This document shows positions 41,001-49,101 of a stretch of 57,079 nucleotides of DNA, piece by piece. The stretch covers positions 1-57,079 of IMG/VR virus record IMGVR_UViG_3300017781_000010. The stretch is one strand, 5' to 3'. The translations under genes and the position numbers were made by a program. A model generated the notes under the pieces. It did not search any database, was not told the DNA's origin, and saw only the letters and a list, made by a program, of their open reading frames with translations. The stretch's first letter is position 1, and each line of letters starts with the position of its first letter. The stretch comes from a virus.

Positions 41001-42987
41001 CTGGATCTAATGAAACATATGCTCCTGCTGTTGGGCGTCTAGTTAAATTATCATTTGGTTGTCCTAGTGTTCCTGATAGACCTTGTAATGTCATATTACG
41101 TAATCCTGAACCGTTGTGCATGTAAAACATATTGTCTAATTCATATCCATCTGCTGGCATAATAACTGTTGAACGTAATTCGTCGCCAACAACAGCAACA
41201 TCTTTTGGAATAACTATTGGAAGCAATTCTTTGTATGCACCTGTTGCAACAAAAATTGTTGCTGGTGTTCTTTCTGCTAAATTTCCTTGTAAATATTGAC
41301 AAGCATATTTTACTGTTTTAAATGGAGTTGCTGGATTTCTACCTGCTGTTTGAATATCTTCACCAAAAGGACTCACATACCAAACTTTGTTAATTTCAAA
41401 TAAATTTTCATATTTTAAAGTTGTATCTTCGTCAACCTTAAGAAGTGCTCCTGCACCACCGATAGCAAGTCTTGCTGTGCCTAATGTACTTCCATCATCT
41501 TTAGTTGCATATGTTCTAATATCACCTCTATAACGTAATACATTATTTGTCGCACTAGTTTCATTATTACCAGCGTATTTTGTCCAATAGTAGTCGTTAC
41601 CAGTTAATGTATCTGTATCAATTCTTGGTCTTGATTCAAATATATTACTATAATGTTGTTTTTTACAAATATAAGTTTCACTTTCGTCCATAACAACTTC
41701 GCCTGGATAGTATTGAAAGAAACTACTGTCGCCTTCAATTGTTGCTGATTCTTTCCATTCGCCCTTCCAAGCAAATCCTGTTACAAGTAATTTCCATTGC
41801 GCTGAAGTGTCAGTATCAGGATCACCTGGTTCAATAAGTTCATTTGCTAAAACATTAACTAACGCTTCGTATAAGTATCCGCCCTTGCGTACAACACTAC
41901 CTGGAGCATAACTATTGAGTATTGACCATTCGCCCTTCATTGAGTATCCTTGTACTAATACTTCCCAGTCAGCACCTACGCCATCTTGTTCTAAGCCAAA
42001 TGCACTTGGATTTGAACCAATGTTAATAGTTAACGCAGTATAGGTATATCCTCCGTACTGTACTATATCTCCTGGTTGATAGGCTTCGTTAGGATCCCAT
42101 ATTTCTTCAAATCCTAAACCTGGTAACCATATGTCCCAATCAGCAGTATCATTAAATGTGTCTGTACCACTCATACCTCGTTTTGCTTTGTACAAGTTTG
42201 GTCCAAATCTCACAATATCATTTGTTTTATACCATTGAGATCCTGACCAGTCGCCTTTAAATTCAATTCCTTCTACTACAAGTTCCCACTTAGCCGCAGT
42301 TGAATCTAGACCTAAATCTGTTCCAATACCTTCTCTAATATCACTGTTACTTGTATGGCCAACAATACAACGATATACGTTTCCACCATATCTTACAATA
42401 TCATCAACTTTGTATCTAGTATTTTCTAACCATGCACCCATCCAATTATCACTTCTATTATACACTGCCCATTTAGATTGGTCTGCTTCTAATCCTTGCT
42501 GTGTTGTATTACTTGTATGGTCAGTAACACAAATATATAATATTCCGCAATATTTTACTAAATCGGCTTTCTTGTAAACTGTACTTGCAGTCCATAATGC
42601 AAGATAATTAACACCTTTAGCAAACGGTGACCATTTTTCTCCGTCTGTTTCTAGTCCTAAACTAAGTGATGATGCACTAGTATGGCTATCAATACAATTA
42701 TAAAGTATACCTCTATATTTTACAACATCATTTACTTTGTAGAATGCTTCTGGTTGCCATTCGCCCTTCCACTGGCGTCCGTCGCCCATTTGCTCCCACT
42801 TAGGAGTAGATTCTCCTGCTACAAGAAAGTCTAAATCTGTGTTAAAATCTGCACTTGCAGTATGCCCTGACAAAGCAACAAATACTTTACCACCATAACT
42901 TATAACATCATCTTTTCTGTATGCTGTCCCTGTTACCCAAGGACCTTTCCAGTTAAATCTAATTCTATCAATTCTAAATTCTGCCAT
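38071..42987 (-). CDS. Giant tail-fibre/adhesin with CBM-like repeats and BNR propeller insertion (1638 aa)
   Basis: 1638 aa, paralogue of the 1691-aa fibre. Residues 1-450 hold eight CBM5/12-like units. A pectate-lyase-like block follows (WYVSPFGEDIQTAGRNPATP; VATGAYKELLPIVIPKDVAV), then the shared SPYVQNVTTFGTGCIGMKVDG region. Residues ~960-1260 are an extra domain with six Asp-box/BNR motifs (STDGNGWTH, SSDGGAVWN, STDAGNSWG, STDNGSSWT, SFDGITWYA, SRDGFHWLA), diagnostic of sialidase-type beta-propellers. The C-terminal third returns to the shared core with FYTSTDQDGNFRVGELFEVEQ. Sialidase catalytic residues cannot be confirmed; binding rather than cleavage is possible. Confidence 0.82.
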   Translation of the reverse strand: MAEFRIDRIRFNWKGPWVTGTAYRKDDVISYGGKVFVALSGHTASADFNTDLDFLVAGESTPKWEQMGDGRQWKGEWQPEAFYKVNDVVKYRGILYNCIDSHTSASSLSLGLETDGEKWSPFAKGVNYLALWTASTVYKKADLVKYCGILYICVTDHTSNTTQQGLEADQSKWAVYNRSDNWMGAWLENTRYKVDDIVRYGGNVYRCIVGHTSNSDIREGIGTDLGLDSTAAKWELVVEGIEFKGDWSGSQWYKTNDIVRFGPNLYKAKRGMSGTDTFNDTADWDIWLPGLGFEEIWDPNEAYQPGDIVQYGGYTYTALTINIGSNPSAFGLEQDGVGADWEVLVQGYSMKGEWSILNSYAPGSVVRKGGYLYEALVNVLANELIEPGDPDTDTSAQWKLLVTGFAWKGEWKESATIEGDSSFFQYYPGEVVMDESETYICKKQHYSNIFESRPRIDTDTLTGNDYYWTKYAGNNETSATNNVLRYRGDIRTYATKDDGSTLGTARLAIGGAGALLKVDEDTTLKYENLFEINKVWYVSPFGEDIQTAGRNPATPFKTVKYACQYLQGNLAERTPATIFVATGAYKELLPIVIPKDVAVVGDELRSTVIMPADGYELDNMFYMHNGSGLRNMTLQGLSGTLGQPNDNLTRRPTAGAYVSLDPATGVADTYAHITTKSPYVQNVTTFGTGCIGMKVDGDLHNSGNKSIVANDFTQILSDGIGYWANGDGKSELVSVFTYYCHIGYLATAGGKVRALNGNNSYGTYGTVAEGFDIDEVPITGTVNNRSKEAQVYQTYTDNNQVHGVAWTHAGEGYTNANMTITGNGQNAVATFNEFRQGGVRQVFVTEEDSNFIGGSNYTFKANKAQIGTSTSLSLSNADDTTDPADYIGQRLFIYAGKGAGQYGRISGFNTISKVATVEKEVNGEPGWEHVTGQPIHGTLNDTSRYYIEPRSEVAEPNYQLQSTNLGTTAPWQDIKRGTYNSQDIWVASHADGVSVSTDGNGWTHTDRTGKGGLVAIGNTKIALVNTAGATSAGSFSSDGGAVWNDTTLGLAATDTVTDIDGQPLGDIMIGTVQSSSGASTTAIRSTDAGNSWGTTTLPTADEWSCIAYGGSISGVWVALAGTVAAPSNVGAYSTDNGSSWTAFTLPATSAWEKVIWGRDRFVATTAKTDSSTAETAVSFDGITWYAGSMEPGEWTGIGYSQGTFCAVKSDTGAQSDVVAFSRDGFHWLAKLLPAGFEIRAGVAGSSTTSDWYVVTSGQQNVDKITYGTRALCRPIVASGRIGTFILHDPGAGYSSNPIVTVNDNKNTLDVTTVAEVANGVLPQPTMSNFGTGYFRSQAEVTSGDGYAEIVQIADELILENVSKLPGPGDNISITGIDGVTYFVVKIKETTGILGGYNLKLQISPNLGRQEAPVHGESIIIRQQYSQVRLTGHDFLDIGTGNFASTAYPGLYVFGYNPDEDAEPKQFNEVLQYNGGRVFYTSTDQDGNFRVGELFEVEQSTGTISINASFFELDGLEELRLGGVVLGGTGAVIREFSTDPTFAANSNNIVPTQRAIGKYVQARVSSGGSDLKVNRLNAGDISFEGNKIFKPLGGTIVFNAPVSIQGGAGTVGGDMAAQAYFVAGGAEATGGFPGIGDDE
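39200..40100 (-). repeat. Six Asp-box (BNR) repeats in the 1638-aa fibre
   Basis: Six copies of S-x-D-x-G-x-x-W or close variants, spaced about 40-50 residues apart, consistent with blades of a beta-propeller. The region is absent from the paralogous fibre at 32960-38035. Confidence 0.8.
41645..42960 (-). repeat. Eight CBM5/12-like repeats, 1638-aa fibre
   Basis: Eight coding repeats, e.g. AYRKDDVISYGGKVFVALSG, FYKVNDVVKYRGILYNCIDS, RYKVDDIVRYGGNVYRCIVG, AYQPGDIVQYGGYTYTALTI. Same unit as in the 1691-aa paralogue. Boundaries are approximate. Confidence 0.75.
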
Positions 42988-43006
42988 TTTCTTTCCTGTT
43001 CACCTA

Positions 43007-43735
43007 TTATGTAAGTGTATTTATTTGTCCGCCCATGCCTGGATGATTAACACAATAGTAATATAATGTTGGTGCATTTACTGGCACCTTAAATTTTACA
43101 TAACTACCTTTAACTCCTGCTTCACCCAATATTGTAACTCCGGTTGTATATTCTACTCCGCCTGCATGTATGCCATTTGGAGTAATTGATAACCTCAATG
43201 GATGTGTGTTATTTGTTGTTGAACTTTGTCCAAATGTATACGTTTGTCCTTCATATAAGTTAAGTGTAGGACTAGTAATACCGTTAAAATGATATTTGTT
43301 TCCAGCACCATACTTATTAGTAGCACTTGCAACTGTCACTTCGTAAAAGTTTTTGTTGTATTCTGTAAGTCCATCACTACTTACGTCTGTTGAATATGTA
43401 TGTGGCTCGTTAAATTTAAGTACAAACTCTCCATCGTCATTTATGTAATAATTAATATGTCTATTGTCCCAACGTAATTGTTCGTAGTTTAAATTTGGAT
43501 AAACAATTTCGTGATTTTGATCTCTACCTTCGTAAAAGTCTACACCTTGTTCGAAGTCATTATAATTTTGATCTGGATCACCTGGTTTATTAATTTGTAT
43601 ACTTGCATTATTATCCATTTGATCTACTTTTGTAAAAAATAATTCGCCTTGGTCGGTTCTGCGTAGTGCATACAAAAATCTACCGTCAATGTTTCCAGTT
43701 ACGTTTGTTACATCATTTCCTGCATACTGACTCAT
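43007..43735 (-). CDS. Virion protein with C-terminal cupredoxin-like (type 1 copper-like) domain
   Basis: 242 aa. Residues 1-130 are a Tyr/Asn/Asp-rich unknown region. Residues ~130-242 form a cupredoxin-like beta-sandwich: GQTYTFGQSS, THPLRLSI with H178, YVKFKVPVNAPTLYYYC and the C-terminal YYYCVNHPGMGG giving C228, H231 and M234. His...Cys-x2-His-x2-Met fits the type 1 copper ligand set, though the Cys-Met spacing is shorter than in plastocyanin. The same end motif occurs in other marine phage and bacterial proteins. The gene starts 10 bp after the 109-aa gene with SD GGAG and no octamer, so it is read with the fibre cluster upstream. It may be an adhesin domain or a redox/metal site on the virion. 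Confidence 0.72.
   Translation of the reverse strand: MSQYAGNDVTNVTGNIDGRFLYALRRTDQGELFFTKVDQMDNNASIQINKPGDPDQNYNDFEQGVDFYEGRDQNHEIVYPNLNYEQLRWDNRHINYYINDDGEFVLKFNEPHTYSTDVSSDGLTEYNKNFYEVTVASATNKYGAGNKYHFNGITSPTLNLYEGQTYTFGQSSTTNNTHPLRLSITPNGIHAGGVEYTTGVTILGEAGVKGSYVKFKVPVNAPTLYYYCVNHPGMGGQINTLT
43019..43026 (-). promoter_or_regulatory. Late-promoter-like octamer
   Basis: AATAAATA followed by C on the minus strand, 31 nt before the 1638-aa fibre start, inside the last codons of the cupredoxin-like gene. Confidence 0.55.
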
Positions 43736-43745
43736 TTATTGCTCC

Positions 43746-44075
43746 TTACTGTATATCCACATAACTTACAACAGCATCTATGCTGTTAGTTGCACTTGAT
43801 TGTACTATTAATTGATGTGCTGTTGGTAAAACAATCTTTTCACCACCAATCATTGCTTTGAATGCTGTCTGTGGAGGTATCATTACATCTTTGACATAAA
43901 ATCCTTCTACACTTCCATCATCTTTTATTAACACACTTCCTTGCACTGCAAAGTCTGTAGTATTTGCTAAGTTAAGACCAATTACTGTGGCATTAGTTGC
44001 CGCTGGTACTTCAAAAACTACAATTTTTTGTGTTCCTATATCTTTAATTACTTTTGTTCTAAAAAACGTTGCCAT
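43746..44075 (-). CDS. Small virion structural protein (109 aa)
   Basis: 109 aa, beta-rich, starting MATFFRTKVIKDIGTQKIVVFE. A C-terminal block (AMIGGEKIVLPTAHQLIVQS) matches the 'GEKIVL / GDKIVA / GQKIVC' segment of the 112-aa (54631) and 106-aa (32627) proteins, placing it in the same family. It lies 4 bp after the 1626-aa fibre gene and 10 bp before the cupredoxin-like gene, with SD (GGATAAAG) but no octamer. Likely a small subunit of the fibre or its attachment. Confidence 0.7.
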   Translation of the reverse strand: MATFFRTKVIKDIGTQKIVVFEVPAATNATVIGLNLANTTDFAVQGSVLIKDDGSVEGFYVKDVMIPPQTAFKAMIGGEKIVLPTAHQLIVQSSATNSIDAVVSYVDIQ

Positions 44076-44079
44076 ATCT

Positions 44080-47000
44080 TTATCCTAATACTAATACAAA
44101 TTCTAGTGCGATACCTTCCGCATCATTTCTACTTATTCCACCGCTTGAACCTGCAACACTAACCCAGTTTGTTCCGTCAAAGATTTCAACACGATCGTCT
44201 TCATTGTTGTACCTCATCATGCCTTCTTCAGCATTGATCGGTGCAGGTCTTTGAATGTTGTTACCAGTCGGTATTACAACACCACCAGTTCCAGCAAACT
44301 TATAGTATCCAGTTCCAGTTACATTGAAAGTTGTAATGCTATCTGATACTGTATTTGTAACAGAATCAGTATCAAATTTCATTTGGTCCAGTATAACTCC
44401 GCCTGTTCCATTTCCGGATAATACTAAGTCTGCATTAGTAGTTATCGTTTTAATCTCATTGCTGTCGATTTCTATATCATCAACAATTAACTTGTTTGTA
44501 CTAAAGCGTTGGCTAGTCAAATCTGCTGTTAAAGCACCTGCATTGTAGAATCTAATTACATTATCGTTTGCTCCAGGTGTTAATTCTACAGTAATTTTTG
44601 TATCACCGTCCCCATCTTGTAATCCATCATGCAATGATACCCATTGTCCGTTATATCCTTCAAAACTATTAGTGTCAGTGTTATAACGTAACATACCAGT
44701 TACAGGTGTACTGTTACGGTCTGCTGATGCGCCTTTTGGTAAAAGTACACTATCAATACTGTCAATTTTTAATACACCACTGCCTGGATTCAACACCATG
44801 TCTGCTGTACTGCTTATGATATTATTATTAAATTTAATATCATCTAGTGTTACTTTACCAGTACCGTTTGCTCTTAATTCTAAATCACTGTTAGATTGTG
44901 TTGTTGTAATAAAATTATCATCAATTAAAATATCGCCAGTGCTAAAACTATTTGCTGTTACTCTGCCCAAAGCATCTAAGTTATCTGCATTCAATACACC
45001 TTGTACAGTTAAATCTTTTTCAACTACAACATTATTACTTGGTACAATCACTGTACCAGTTCCGCTTGCTTCTAGTTCTAAGTCACTGTTAGATTCTGTT
45101 GTAGTAATTGTATTGTCGTTTATTTGTATATTGTCAAAATTAATTTGACCTTGCACAGTCATATTATTATTGATAGTTACATCATCAAATGTTGCTGTCG
45201 TACCAGTTACGTTACCTACAAAAGTAGTAGTACCGTCAACTGTTAAATTAGTTTTTGCAACAGTATCATTTAAGAATACAATACTTCCTGTGCCATTTGC
45301 ACGTAATTCTAAATCACTATCTGATAATGTTGTTGTAATATAGTTGTCATTAATTTCAATATCTTCAAATTGTACTTGGCCATTGATATTAAGTTCTCTA
45401 TTTACTGTTAAACTATTAGTTGTGTAAACATTACCAGATAAACTATTAAATTGTACAGTACCTGTTACATTCAAATCGCCTGTGATGTCTACATCGTTAT
45501 CAGGAAAAACAATTTTACCTGTTCCTGCGGCTCTTAATTCTAAATTACTATCAGATTCTGTTGTTGTAATATAGTTGTCATTAATTTCAATATCTTCTAA
45601 ATTAAGTTGCCCATTAAATGTTGCTGTGTTAACAGTTATAGTATCAGCAGTGATTGTACCGCTTGCGGCTAAGTTTGCAAATTGAGCAGTACCTGCCACA
45701 ACAATGTTTCCACCAACTTCTAAATCTGCATCAGGAAATACTACTCTTCCTGTGCCAGCCGCAGTAAGTTCTAAGTCACTGTCTGAATCAGTTGTTTGTA
45801 TTTTGTTTCCTGATATAAAAATATTTTCAAATTGCACACTATTGTCTACAATTAGTCCATCACGCACTGTAAGATTTGCGTTAATTGTTGTAGATGCACC
45901 AGTTTGGTTTATTGCGCCTAAAACATTTAAATTATTGTTTACTGTAACAGTATTGTTAAATGTTGCAGTGTCATTAGTAGTTAATGTTCCTGTTATCTCA
46001 ACATTATTATTAGGAACAACTACTGATCCTGTGCCCGATGCAACAAGTTCTAAATCACTATTGCTATCTTGTGCTGATATAGTGTTACCTTCAATTTTAA
46101 GATTACCGTTATCAAAATTGTTTGCGTAAATATTTTTCCAACGTTTTGTAGTTGTACCTAAATCAAAAGTATTGTCTGTGTTTGGTAAAATATCACTGTT
46201 TACATCTGAAGCAAATTCAACACTATCAGTATCTGCATCACCTATTGTAATATTACCGCCAAGTGTAAAGTTACCTGTGACTGCTAAGTTACCTGTGATA
46301 TTTGTATCTGCTTCAATATCAACAGTATTTGTTGCACTATCAATAACAAAGTTTTGTGTAAGTGTTTCAATAGTGTTTCCACTTAATCTAAAATCGCCTG
46401 TTTCAATTTTTGTTCCGTCGATAAATGTTACATTGCCACCTGTACCAAAAGTAATACCGTCTGGTGTAGTAATGTTTAAGTTAACAGCATCAAAAACAAC
46501 TTCGCCTGTTTCTTGATTTACATAAAAATTATCACCAACTCTAAAATCACCTTTATGGTCAACACTTGTAAATCTTACTTTAGCGTTATTAAGTTCTTCA
46601 ACTTCGTTTGCTTGTACTACTGTTGTTTCGTCGTTTGTTACTTCTTTACCGTTACCTATGTATGCAAAGTTATGTCCAATCAAATACATAATAACACCAG
46701 TGCCGTCTCCTACTGCACCTTTGTTACCATATACGTTTGCTGATCCTATTGATCTAATTTCAGCACCAAAATCAGTTGTATTGTATAAGTCTATAAAGTT
46801 AGCAGTTGCACCACCACTAAATGTTAAATTTTGTTTTACTTTAATATCTTCATTTATAGATGTATCATTTAAAGCACCGTCTAAATGTGTAAGGAACACA
46901 CAATTATTATCACCTACAATTTGTGATGTAGGAACTGTATATGTTGTATCAAGATATCTTGCACTATTACTAATTCTTATATCATCTATATGACCTGTAA

Positions 47001-48960
47001 AAAAGTTTGCTAAGTTAAAATTGGCCCCTATAAATAATGGCTTAGTTGTTCCGTAATTATTATTGTCTACGTATGTGCTACCAATTTGATTGCCGTCAAA
47101 ATACATTCTTGTACCGTTAGCAAATCTGCTAACTGCAACATGGTGCCAAGTATTTGCACTTATTGTTCCGCCATTTATAACTTGTGTATTTCCGTATTTG
47201 TATTTTAATGTTGTGCCGTCTAAATAAAAGTAAGGAGCAGTATCTGTTGCAATTCCTGCTCTCATATCAAAAATTGGTTGTTCACCAGTAGTTGAACTTG
47301 CATATATCCATGCTTCTAATGTAAAATCGTCTGTACCAAATCCAAAATTATCGTGTGCGCCAATACTTAGATAACTGTTAACACCGTCTAAGTTTAAACT
47401 TGATGTACCAAATTTCTTTATTGCAGTATTTAATTTTGCACTGCCTTTAAATGCTATTGCTTTTGATGTTCTTGTTGTTGCTTCTGTGATGCCCTGTACA
47501 TTACCTGCAATGTAAAACTTATCGTCGGCGTCTTTTCTATCAATAACTCCACTAGCAATTACAGTACTTCCGTCAATACTGTTTACTGCAAAAGTTTCTC
47601 CTGCACTAAATGATCCTGTAACATCACTTACTCTAAATTCTGTTTCGCCTGATCCTTTTAATCCTGTTGATCCGTTTGTAGCATAAAATCCTCTGTTAGC
47701 AAAATATGTAAAACTGTTTAACCATTCTACTCTAACACCATTCTTAACAGTTAGTGCATCAACTCCTGGAGTAATAAATGTTGCGGCGTGAAATAACAAA
47801 CTTGCTTCTTTTGAATCTGCATGTGCAACACTTCCGTCTAAGAACGCACCTTTACCAGCATCTCCTTGATTGAATCCTCTTGGATCACTTGCATTTGTAA
47901 CTGAGCCTTTTGTTATAACTGTTACGTTTCTTACATACGGACTACGAGAAGTTACTTTAAAGTTTGGTGCAAATTTAAATGCATAACCTACATCAGTACC
48001 GCTATTATAATAAAAATCTTGGATTGTTAAATCTTCTACAGTTGTCTCTCCATTTAAATGGAATACATCTTCTGAGTCTACACTATCAGGTTTGATAGTT
48101 ACACTTCTCATGCTATGACCTTTTACTGTTACTCCTGCTGGAATAACTAATGGAAGTCTTTCTTGGTATACTCCTGGATATACATGAATTGTATCTCCTG
48201 CTGTTGCATTTTGCAATGCCTTTTCAACAGTGAGATAAGGTGATTGTGGATGGTTTCCTGCATTATTATTACTGCCGTTTTCGCTTACATACAACGTATT
48301 AGCATGTCTAGTATTTAAACTTATACCAGATATATTTGCATTAGTTGTATTGATTGTTTGACCATTAACTGTGTCAGCGTGTACTGAATTCCATGCTTTT
48401 GTACTTGTACCTAAATTGTATGTACCGCTTGCATTTGGTATAATATCACTTGCTATTTCTGCATTAAAATCAATACTATCTGTATCTGCGTCACCTAATA
48501 TTATATTACCGTCAGCACTAATATTTCCTGTAGCATGTAAATTTCCAGTTACATTTGTATTTGCAAGTAATTCTATACTGCCTGTGCCATTTGTTGCAAT
48601 TTCTACGTTTGCGTTTGAATCTGTTGTTCTTATTGTATTATCGTTTATTTCAAAACTATCAACTATAAGTTTATTTTGGTATACGACTTGATCAGCGGTA
48701 CCTAAATCAATAGTTCCTGTGCTACTTGTAATATCATTATTTTCAATAGTAATATTGCCTGCTGTTAGTTTATCTAACACCAAGTTTGTAGTTCTAATAG
48801 TACCGTTAACGTCTAGATCGTGTTCTGGAGTTGCTGTATTAATACCGATGCGATTGTTAGTTACATCTAAGTATAAAAGGTCTGTCTCAAAAGCCAGGTC
48901 TATCCCATTTCTAATGAGATTTGACTTTAAGAGCGGACCGGATATGCGACCTATTGCCAT
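44080..48960 (-). CDS. Giant tail fibre with LamG-like insertion (1626 aa)
   Basis: 1626 aa, paralogue of the 1337-aa fibre. N-terminus MAIGRISGPLLKSNL, shared with the paralogue. Residues ~225-320 are pectate-lyase-like (YVSENGSNNNAGNHPQSPYL; VYPGVYQERLPLVIPAGVTV). Residues ~515-700 are a concanavalin/LamG-like lectin domain (SLNLDGVNSYLSIG, FTLEAWIYASS, WHHVAVSRFANGTRMYFDG, HIDDIRISNSARY) missing from the paralogue. The C-terminal half is built from about eight 'TT-x-S-[ND]-S-[DN]-LEL-x-A-x-GTG' repeats and ends MRYNNEDDRVEIFDG...EFVLVLG. It has the only perfect TATAAATA promoter here and an unusually long structured leader. Probably a long fibre with lectin activity. Confidence 0.82.
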   Translation of the reverse strand: MAIGRISGPLLKSNLIRNGIDLAFETDLLYLDVTNNRIGINTATPEHDLDVNGTIRTTNLVLDKLTAGNITIENNDITSSTGTIDLGTADQVVYQNKLIVDSFEINDNTIRTTDSNANVEIATNGTGSIELLANTNVTGNLHATGNISADGNIILGDADTDSIDFNAEIASDIIPNASGTYNLGTSTKAWNSVHADTVNGQTINTTNANISGISLNTRHANTLYVSENGSNNNAGNHPQSPYLTVEKALQNATAGDTIHVYPGVYQERLPLVIPAGVTVKGHSMRSVTIKPDSVDSEDVFHLNGETTVEDLTIQDFYYNSGTDVGYAFKFAPNFKVTSRSPYVRNVTVITKGSVTNASDPRGFNQGDAGKGAFLDGSVAHADSKEASLLFHAATFITPGVDALTVKNGVRVEWLNSFTYFANRGFYATNGSTGLKGSGETEFRVSDVTGSFSAGETFAVNSIDGSTVIASGVIDRKDADDKFYIAGNVQGITEATTRTSKAIAFKGSAKLNTAIKKFGTSSLNLDGVNSYLSIGAHDNFGFGTDDFTLEAWIYASSTTGEQPIFDMRAGIATDTAPYFYLDGTTLKYKYGNTQVINGGTISANTWHHVAVSRFANGTRMYFDGNQIGSTYVDNNNYGTTKPLFIGANFNLANFFTGHIDDIRISNSARYLDTTYTVPTSQIVGDNNCVFLTHLDGALNDTSINEDIKVKQNLTFSGGATANFIDLYNTTDFGAEIRSIGSANVYGNKGAVGDGTGVIMYLIGHNFAYIGNGKEVTNDETTVVQANEVEELNNAKVRFTSVDHKGDFRVGDNFYVNQETGEVVFDAVNLNITTPDGITFGTGGNVTFIDGTKIETGDFRLSGNTIETLTQNFVIDSATNTVDIEADTNITGNLAVTGNFTLGGNITIGDADTDSVEFASDVNSDILPNTDNTFDLGTTTKRWKNIYANNFDNGNLKIEGNTISAQDSNSDLELVASGTGSVVVPNNNVEITGTLTTNDTATFNNTVTVNNNLNVLGAINQTGASTTINANLTVRDGLIVDNSVQFENIFISGNKIQTTDSDSDLELTAAGTGRVVFPDADLEVGGNIVVAGTAQFANLAASGTITADTITVNTATFNGQLNLEDIEINDNYITTTESDSNLELRAAGTGKIVFPDNDVDITGDLNVTGTVQFNSLSGNVYTTNSLTVNRELNINGQVQFEDIEINDNYITTTLSDSDLELRANGTGSIVFLNDTVAKTNLTVDGTTTFVGNVTGTTATFDDVTINNNMTVQGQINFDNIQINDNTITTTESNSDLELEASGTGTVIVPSNNVVVEKDLTVQGVLNADNLDALGRVTANSFSTGDILIDDNFITTTQSNSDLELRANGTGKVTLDDIKFNNNIISSTADMVLNPGSGVLKIDSIDSVLLPKGASADRNSTPVTGMLRYNTDTNSFEGYNGQWVSLHDGLQDGDGDTKITVELTPGANDNVIRFYNAGALTADLTSQRFSTNKLIVDDIEIDSNEIKTITTNADLVLSGNGTGGVILDQMKFDTDSVTNTVSDSITTFNVTGTGYYKFAGTGGVVIPTGNNIQRPAPINAEEGMMRYNNEDDRVEIFDGTNWVSVAGSSGGISRNDAEGIALEFVLVLG
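46770..47680 (-). other. Inserted LamG-like lectin domain of the 1626-aa fibre
   Basis: The stretch between the shared GSTG and FGAEIRSIGSANVYG segments encodes about 265-300 residues not present in the 1337-aa paralogue, where GSTG and YGAEMRLIGSANVYG are almost adjacent. It contains the LamG signature AWIY...WHHVAVS...DDIRI. Boundaries are approximate. Confidence 0.72.
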
Positions 48961-48977
48961 CTCTACTCCTTAACACG

Positions 48978-49057
48978 GGGATCCTGTCCCTCCAACCACC
49001 TTACATTGCGGGTTGACCACAGTATTAATAACCAAAGAATTTTAGGTCTGATTCTTT
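48978..49057 (-). promoter_or_regulatory. Structured 5' leader of the 1626-aa fibre (three hairpins)
   Basis: Three small perfect stems follow one another in the ~100-nt leader: AAAGAAT/ATTCTTT (49034-49057), CAACC/GGTTG (48993-49015) and GGGA/TCCC (48978-48990). Other late genes here have leaders of about 20 nt. The SD GGAG follows the last hairpin. Confidence 0.45.
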
Positions 49058-49067
49058 TGTTATACTG

Positions 49068-49075
49068 TATTTATA
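49068..49075 (-). promoter_or_regulatory. Perfect T4-type late promoter TATAAATA
   Basis: The only exact TATAAATA of the window, on the minus strand, about 107 nt before the 1626-aa fibre ATG. Confidence 0.75.
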
Positions 49076-49101
49076 TGAATGTGGATAATATAATGACTTA
49101 G

